Source: an uncultured Actinomycetes bacterium
GTDB taxonomy: Bacteria; Actinomycetota; Actinomycetes; S36-B12; UBA5976
NCBI GenBank assembly: GCA_903925705.1
Contig: CAIYGJ010000111.1
Span: 1 to 10,326, forward strand
Direction: 5' to 3'
Length of the DNA stretch: 10,326 nucleotides
In this document: positions 6,467-10,326 of the stretch, in pieces
Numbering within the stretch: position 1 is the stretch's first letter
Layout: every line of letters begins with the position of its first letter
Made by a program: the position numbers and the translations under genes
Notes under the pieces: generated by a model
Database searches by the model: none
Told to the model about the DNA's origin: nothing
What the model saw: the letters and a program-made list of their open reading frames with translations, nothing else

Positions 6467-9400
6467 TTACGCTTTTGCAATCAAAACCTTTAGACCAAGT
6501 TCCTCGTCACTCGCGGTTGGATTCGAAACCGATCCTTGCGACCATGTGGTGGCTAAGACTTCACTTGCAACCAATTCAGCATGTGAGGTCAGTGCCGAGA
6601 TCGTAGTTTCGTTATCTGAATCCCAAGTAACGACAATTCGATCGCTGATGTCTAGTCCTGTTGACTTACGTGCATCCTGAATTAATCGAGTCACATCTCG
6701 AGCAATGCCTTGGCCAATCAATTCCGGAGTCAGAGCTAAATCAAGTGCCAGTGATTCACCAGAGTCACTGGCTACGGTCCAGCCTTCGCGTGGGACTTCA
6801 GTGACTACAACATCATCTGGGCCAATCTCATACTCCACTCCCGAGGCAAGAACTTTTGCCGAACCGGAACGCAGTGCTTCAACTAAGGCATTTGCATCGG
6901 CCGCAGCTACGGCAGCCGCGATCTCTGGTGTGCTCTTGCCAAATCTGGCGCCAAGGGTTTTGAAGTTAGCCTTAAGGCTGACATCAACTAACTCACCAGT
7001 TCCAGACAGGCTTTCCAAACTAAGGACATTTACTTCATCCCTGATCTGCGCCTGCAGACCTTCTGGCAAAGCATCCCAACCAGGCGCAGCTACCAGTGCA
7101 CGTTGCAGTGGCTGACGAGTTTTAACACCAGATGCAGCGCGTGCCGATCTGCCAAGTTCAACCAAGCGACGAGTCAAATCAACCTGATCTCGCAAGGTAT
7201 CGCTGATCTGATCGTCTGACCATTGCGGCCAAACGCTTAAGTGCACTGATTCAATTTCTGAAGTAGTGTACAAATCTTGCCAAACGCGTTCCGTTATGAA
7301 AGGTGTGAATGGAGCCATAACCTTAGTCACAACTTTTAAGCAGTGGTGCAAAGTGCTTAGCGCGGCATGATCTGCATCCCAGAATCGCCGACGCGAACGA
7401 CGCACATACCAGTTACTCAAATCGTCGACGTACTCTGCAATAAAACGTCCAGCCCGCTGGGTATCAAATTGCTCAAGCGCTTGGTCAACATCTCGAGCTA
7501 GGCGAGTGGCTTGTGAAACCGCCCATTGATCTAGATCGGTGAGTCCATCCAATGAAGCGGTACTGCTATCCCATTCACCTGCCCGAGCATAGAGACTTTG
7601 GAATGCAACAGTGTTCCAGTAGGTAAGAAGTGTTTTTCGAACAACTTCGGCAATCGTGCCGTGTCCCACGCGGCGCGCGCTCCATGGCGATCCACTAACT
7701 AACATGAACCAACGAAGCGCATCAGCGCCATGCTCATCCATCAAGCCGATCGGTTCCAGCACGTTACCTAAATGCTTACTCATTTTTCGGCCATCTTCGT
7801 CAAGAATGTGACCAAGACATAACACGTTTTCGTAAGACGATTCTTCAAAAACTAAAGTTCCAATTGCCATGAGTGTGTAGAACCAACCACGTGTTTGATC
7901 GATTGCTTCACAAATAAAGTCTGCTGGGTAGCTCGCCTCAAAAGTTTCCTTGTTGTTTTCTGGGTATCCCCATTGTGCGAATGGCATCGCGCCGGAGTCA
8001 TACCAACAGTCGATGACTTCAGGAACGCGCGTGGCCGTGCCACTGCACTCAGGACAGGCAAATGTAACGTCGTCTACGAATGGACGATGTGGATCAATAG
8101 TTAATGATTCATCCCCGGCTAGTTTTGCGAGTTCAGTTCGTCCACCAACACAAGTTAAATGATTTTCTTCACAACGCCAGATTGGAAGTGGCGTGCCCCA
8201 ATAGCGATTACGAGACAGTGCCCAGTCGACATTGTTGTTTAGCCAATCACCAAAACGTCCAGCTTTAATCGTGTCTGGGAACCAATTAGTTTTTTCATTC
8301 TGCGCAAGGAGCTGGTCCTTAATTTCAGTTGTTTTGATGTACCAAGAAGGTTGTGCGTAATAGATCAATGCAGTGTGACATCTCCAGCAATGCGGGTAGG
8401 AGTGTTCGTAAGGTAGGTGCCGAAACAGCAAACCCTTTTCTTGGAGCAGTTCAACTAGACGTGGATCAGCTGTTTTGAAAAATACTCCTGCAACTTCGGG
8501 GATGTCTGAGTCAAATGTTCCATTTGGCAGAACCGGATTAACCACCGGCAAACCGTAAGAGCGGCAAAGCGCAAGATCCTCAGCGCCAAAGGCAGGTGCT
8601 TCATGCACAACTCCGGTGCCGTCTTCAGTGGTAACGAAGTCGGCTAACAAAACAGTGTGCACAGGAGCATCAGTTTCTGGGAAAGTGACCCAATCAAATG
8701 GGCGCTGGTATCCAGTACCTTCCAAGTCTCGACCTTTAATGGTTTCTAAAACTATTGAGTCTTCTCCAAGAACTTTTTCGCGCAAGGCTTCTGCCACCAC
8801 AAGGTATTCACCATCAGCAGTTTGCGCGACAACGTAATCAACTTCAGCATTTACTGCAGCGGCGGTATTTGAGATCAAAGTCCACGGAGTCGTCGTCCAG
8901 ATAAGTAACGAGACGCCAGAATATTTCTCCACAAGGGGACCAGTTGTGACGGGGAAGCGAACATAAACAGATGCGTCAACTACATCTTCGTATCCTTGGG
9001 CCAATTCATGATCAGATAACCCAGTGCCACAACGCGGACAATATGGTGAAACGCGGTGATCTTGGACCAAAAGCCCTTTGTCAAAGATTCTCTTTAGGCT
9101 CCACCAAACACTGTCAATGTATTTTTCATCCATAGTCCAGTAGGCCTGGTCCATGTCAACCCAATAGCCCATTCGGGAAGTCATGTTTTCAAATTCATCA
9201 ACATGGCGAAGCACGGACTCTTTACAGCGCGCGTTGAATTCCGCAATGCCGTACTTCTCGATGTCTTGCTTACCGGTGAAACCTAATTCTTTTTCTACTG
9301 CAAGTTCAACGGGTAAGCCGTGGCAATCCCATCCAGCTTTACGCGGAACATTAAAACCCTTCATAGTGCGATAGCGCGGGAAGATGTCCTTGAATACCCG

Positions 9401-9586
9401 TGCCTCTACGTGGTGAGTACCCGGCATGCCGTTTGCGGTAGGAGGTCCTTCATAAAAAACCCAACGAGGTCCGTCGCTAGTTCGGGCTAGTGATTTGTGA
9501 AAGATGTCATTGTCTTTCCAAAACGAAAGCACATCGTGCTCCATCGCTGGAAGATCAATTTTCGCGGGTACATCGCGGTATGCCAT
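6467..9586 (-). CDS. ileS: Isoleucyl-tRNA synthetase, IleRS2-like with GTHH signature
   Basis: Class I enzyme that charges tRNA-Ile and edits misactivated valine. The 1039-residue product has GPPTANGMPGTHH at 47-59, where the usual HxGH signature is replaced by GTHH (56-59). It also has GWDCHGLPVE, the WTTTPWTL Thr-rich peptide of the CP1 editing domain (230-237), and GTGVVHEAPAFGAED with the probable editing Asp337. Cys pairs likely to bind zinc lie at 183/186, 400/403 and 511/514. The second catalytic motif is KMSKH (601-605), followed by the anticodon-binding domain. The length, the CPRCG insert and the lack of a C-terminal zinc knuckle suit the eukaryote-like IleRS2 type common in actinobacteria. 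GAGGA seven bases upstream of the ATG is the ribosome binding site. The gene is preceded by a T-box leader and converges on divIVA. Confidence 0.98.
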   Translation of the reverse strand: MAYRDVPAKIDLPAMEHDVLSFWKDNDIFHKSLARTSDGPRWVFYEGPPTANGMPGTHHVEARVFKDIFPRYRTMKGFNVPRKAGWDCHGLPVELAVEKELGFTGKQDIEKYGIAEFNARCKESVLRHVDEFENMTSRMGYWVDMDQAYWTMDEKYIDSVWWSLKRIFDKGLLVQDHRVSPYCPRCGTGLSDHELAQGYEDVVDASVYVRFPVTTGPLVEKYSGVSLLIWTTTPWTLISNTAAAVNAEVDYVVAQTADGEYLVVAEALREKVLGEDSIVLETIKGRDLEGTGYQRPFDWVTFPETDAPVHTVLLADFVTTEDGTGVVHEAPAFGAEDLALCRSYGLPVVNPVLPNGTFDSDIPEVAGVFFKTADPRLVELLQEKGLLFRHLPYEHSYPHCWRCHTALIYYAQPSWYIKTTEIKDQLLAQNEKTNWFPDTIKAGRFGDWLNNNVDWALSRNRYWGTPLPIWRCEENHLTCVGGRTELAKLAGDESLTIDPHRPFVDDVTFACPECSGTATRVPEVIDCWYDSGAMPFAQWGYPENNKETFEASYPADFICEAIDQTRGWFYTLMAIGTLVFEESSYENVLCLGHILDEDGRKMSKHLGNVLEPIGLMDEHGADALRWFMLVSGSPWSARRVGHGTIAEVVRKTLLTYWNTVAFQSLYARAGEWDSSTASLDGLTDLDQWAVSQATRLARDVDQALEQFDTQRAGRFIAEYVDDLSNWYVRRSRRRFWDADHAALSTLHHCLKVVTKVMAPFTPFITERVWQDLYTTSEIESVHLSVWPQWSDDQISDTLRDQVDLTRRLVELGRSARAASGVKTRQPLQRALVAAPGWDALPEGLQAQIRDEVNVLSLESLSGTGELVDVSLKANFKTLGARFGKSTPEIAAAVAAADANALVEALRSGSAKVLASGVEYEIGPDDVVVTEVPREGWTVASDSGESLALDLALTPELIGQGIARDVTRLIQDARKSTGLDISDRIVVTWDSDNETTISALTSHAELVASEVLATTWSQGSVSNPTASDEELGLKVLIAKA

Positions 9587-9817
9587 CAGTTTTCCTCATC
9601 GCTTGCAGTTATCTTGTCGTCAAACATCAAAGTCTTTTGATGACTCTGATTTCAAGGGACGAGATGATTTTTACGCCATTCCCGCGGTACCACCCTTGTT
9701 GACTTTGCATATGCGACTTAGCAACGTGCGAAATCCACTTAAGTTTTAGTCAACTGCTCGTTCTACTTGGCCTAACTCCAAAAACTAGATCCTTGAGGCT
9801 AATCCTTGGAAATGGCC
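9587..9817 (-). promoter_or_regulatory. T-box riboswitch leader of ileS (tRNA-Ile sensing)
   Basis: Reading leftward, the leader contains the T-box AGGGTGGTACCGCG (9696-9683) and, downstream, CGTCCC (9661-9656). AAGGG pairs with CCCTT and GCG with CGT, flanking the TGGTACC bulge whose TGGT binds the tRNA NCCA end. Upstream, GTTGACT (9754-9748) and AGTCAAC (9704-9698) form a 7-bp stem that ends at the T-box. A compact Stem I can be drawn as GGCC/GGCC plus CCAA/TTGG (9817-9769), with ATC (9790-9788), an Ile codon, in its terminal loop. After CGTCCC there is a 7-bp CATCAAA/TTTGATG hairpin (9642-9625) and the GAGGA ribosome binding site, but no T-run. This suggests control of translation rather than termination, as known for actinobacterial ileS T-boxes with ultrashort Stem I. 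Uncharged tRNA-Ile should switch synthesis on. The 5' end and the specifier are inferred. Confidence 0.93.
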
Positions 9818-10191
9818 GTTCTTCGAGGCAACTCAGAAGTGATATTGCACAAAACAACACCTTTTTGGGCTTACACCGTCCCCAATTCGCTGATTTGGTG
9901 CTGTTGGCTGCGCAATGTGTCTTCATCATCGTTTTGCCGACTAATAATAAAGATTAGTGGGAAAGCCCCCCGAATCCCATTTTCTTGGGTCTTGCTGGGT
10001 CGTCAAGCTGATAACCAAAATTTGCACTGTTCGTAGTTAGTCCGCTGGCATCGCTAGAAAATCCCAAAATATTGGGCAAAATTGCACTAATTAGCGTTTT
10101 AACGTACCTTCTATCGGGCATCATCTAAGGGACTCGGTAGAGTCTAGGGACTTAGTCGATAAAAATAAGGGCTTAACTAAAGGGGAATACC
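9818..10191. other. Divergent non-coding region between ileS leader and the last gene
   Basis: No convincing gene lies here; open frames crossing it lack family motifs. It should hold the promoters of both ileS (leftward) and the last gene (rightward), but no pair of good -35/-10 boxes stands out. Leftward candidates are TATTAT (9949-9944) and CAATAT (9845-9840). A rightward TAGAGT (10138-10143) fits TAnnnT only. Visible structures are ACTAAT/ATTAGT (9940-9958), CCCAA/TTGGG (10063-10076), and a nested hairpin CTAAG-GACTC/GAGTC-CTTAG (10125-10155). A near repeat CAAAATTTGCACT (10016-10028) and CAAAATTGCACT (10077-10088) is present, as is a repeat AGGGACT (10128-10134, 10146-10152). No tRNA cloverleaf was recognised. 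Confidence 0.6.
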
Positions 10192-10326
10192 ATGGCTGCG
10201 AAACCAGCTAAGAAAGCGCCAACTAAGGCAACTGCCAAAAAGGCTGCGCCAACTAAGTCCTCAGCTAAAAAAGCCCCTGCCGCCAAAAAGGTTGCGACCA
10301 AAAAGGCTGCGCCAGCCAAAAAAGCC
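10192..10326 (+). CDS. Lys/Ala/Pro-rich N-terminus of a probable DNA-binding or DksA/TraR-type protein, 3' end missing
   Basis: The ATG at 10192 has AGGGG (10181-10185) six bases upstream and opens a frame that stays open to the window edge. The 45 visible residues are almost only Lys, Ala, Pro, Thr and Ser in KKAAPTK/KKAAPAK-like units, a positively charged disordered tail. No globular domain is visible yet. By gene order, Streptomyces has a DksA/TraR-type zinc-finger protein with a similar Lys/Ala-rich N-terminus beside ileS, before lspA and rluD, so that is my first guess. A histone H1-like or HU-type nucleoid protein with such a tail is the main alternative. A 17-base exact repeat (10235-10251 and 10298-10314) within the coding sequence shows that the tail grew by internal duplication or is kept by codon repetition. 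The gene itself is well supported; its identity is not. Confidence 0.82.
   Translation, partial: MAAKPAKKAPTKATAKKAAPTKSSAKKAPAAKKVATKKAAPAKKA

Noticed and set aside
6705..7115. 136-codon rightward open frame inside ileS
   Set aside because: It is antisense to conserved ileS coding sequence, low in complexity (Ser/Ala/Pro) and has no family motif.
9490..9749. Two short rightward open frames across the ileS start and leader
   Set aside because: They overlap the ileS start and the T-box on the opposite strand, with no ribosome binding site or motif.
9995..10006. TTGACG on the - strand as the ileS -35 box
   Set aside because: No TAnnnT-type -10 lies 16-18 bases downstream; the sequence there is AAAATGGG.
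9806..10036. 76-codon rightward open frame in the divergent region
   Set aside because: Its composition is irregular (many Trp, Cys and Ser), there is no ribosome binding site, and it overlaps Stem I of the T-box leader.
9818..10191. tRNA gene or CRISPR array in the non-coding region
   Set aside because: No GTTCRANNC arm with a matching acceptor stem, and no regularly spaced repeats were found.

Overview
This 10.3-kb window carries the 3' half of an actinobacterial division and cell-wall (dcw) cluster, followed by the convergent isoleucyl-tRNA synthetase gene with its T-box leader and the first 45 codons of a rightward gene that runs off the end. On the + strand the order is murC (5' end cut off), ftsQ, ftsZ, pgeF, yggS, sepF, yggT and divIVA/wag31. 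ileS lies on the - strand and the last gene on the + strand. This order, with a Wag31-type DivIVA, an FtsZ tail ending in DVPDFLR and SepF in place of FtsA/ZipA, points to Actinobacteria. The base composition is roughly balanced or slightly AT-rich and third codon positions are mixed, unlike high-GC Streptomyces or Mycobacterium. That would suit a low-GC planktonic actinobacterium such as the freshwater Nanopelagicales (acI), but this placement is inference only.

Region by region: 1-1730 holds murC and ftsQ, overlapping by one base. 1731-1894 is a spacer that probably carries ftsZ promoters. 1895-5447 is a tight run from ftsZ to yggT with gaps of 12-35 bases. 5448-5608 holds a terminator-like hairpin, a second perfect inverted repeat and the divIVA ribosome binding site. 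divIVA and ileS converge on one 18-bp palindromic terminator (6422-6462). 9587-9817 is the ileS T-box leader, read leftward. 9818-10191 is a non-coding divergent region with several small inverted and direct repeats.

The genes work together in septal growth. MurC adds L-Ala to UDP-MurNAc, and PgeF guards the identity of that residue. FtsZ forms the ring, SepF tethers it to the membrane, FtsQ belongs to the divisome core, and DivIVA marks poles and septa. YggT is a small membrane protein and YggS a PLP-homeostasis protein; both commonly travel with this cluster.

No wholly unknown system was found. The points most worth a second look are the GTHH active-site signature in IleRS (a swapped HIGH motif linked to mupirocin resistance in the IleRS2 class), the compact T-box leader lacking a terminator, and unexplained inverted repeats before sepF, before divIVA and before the last gene.
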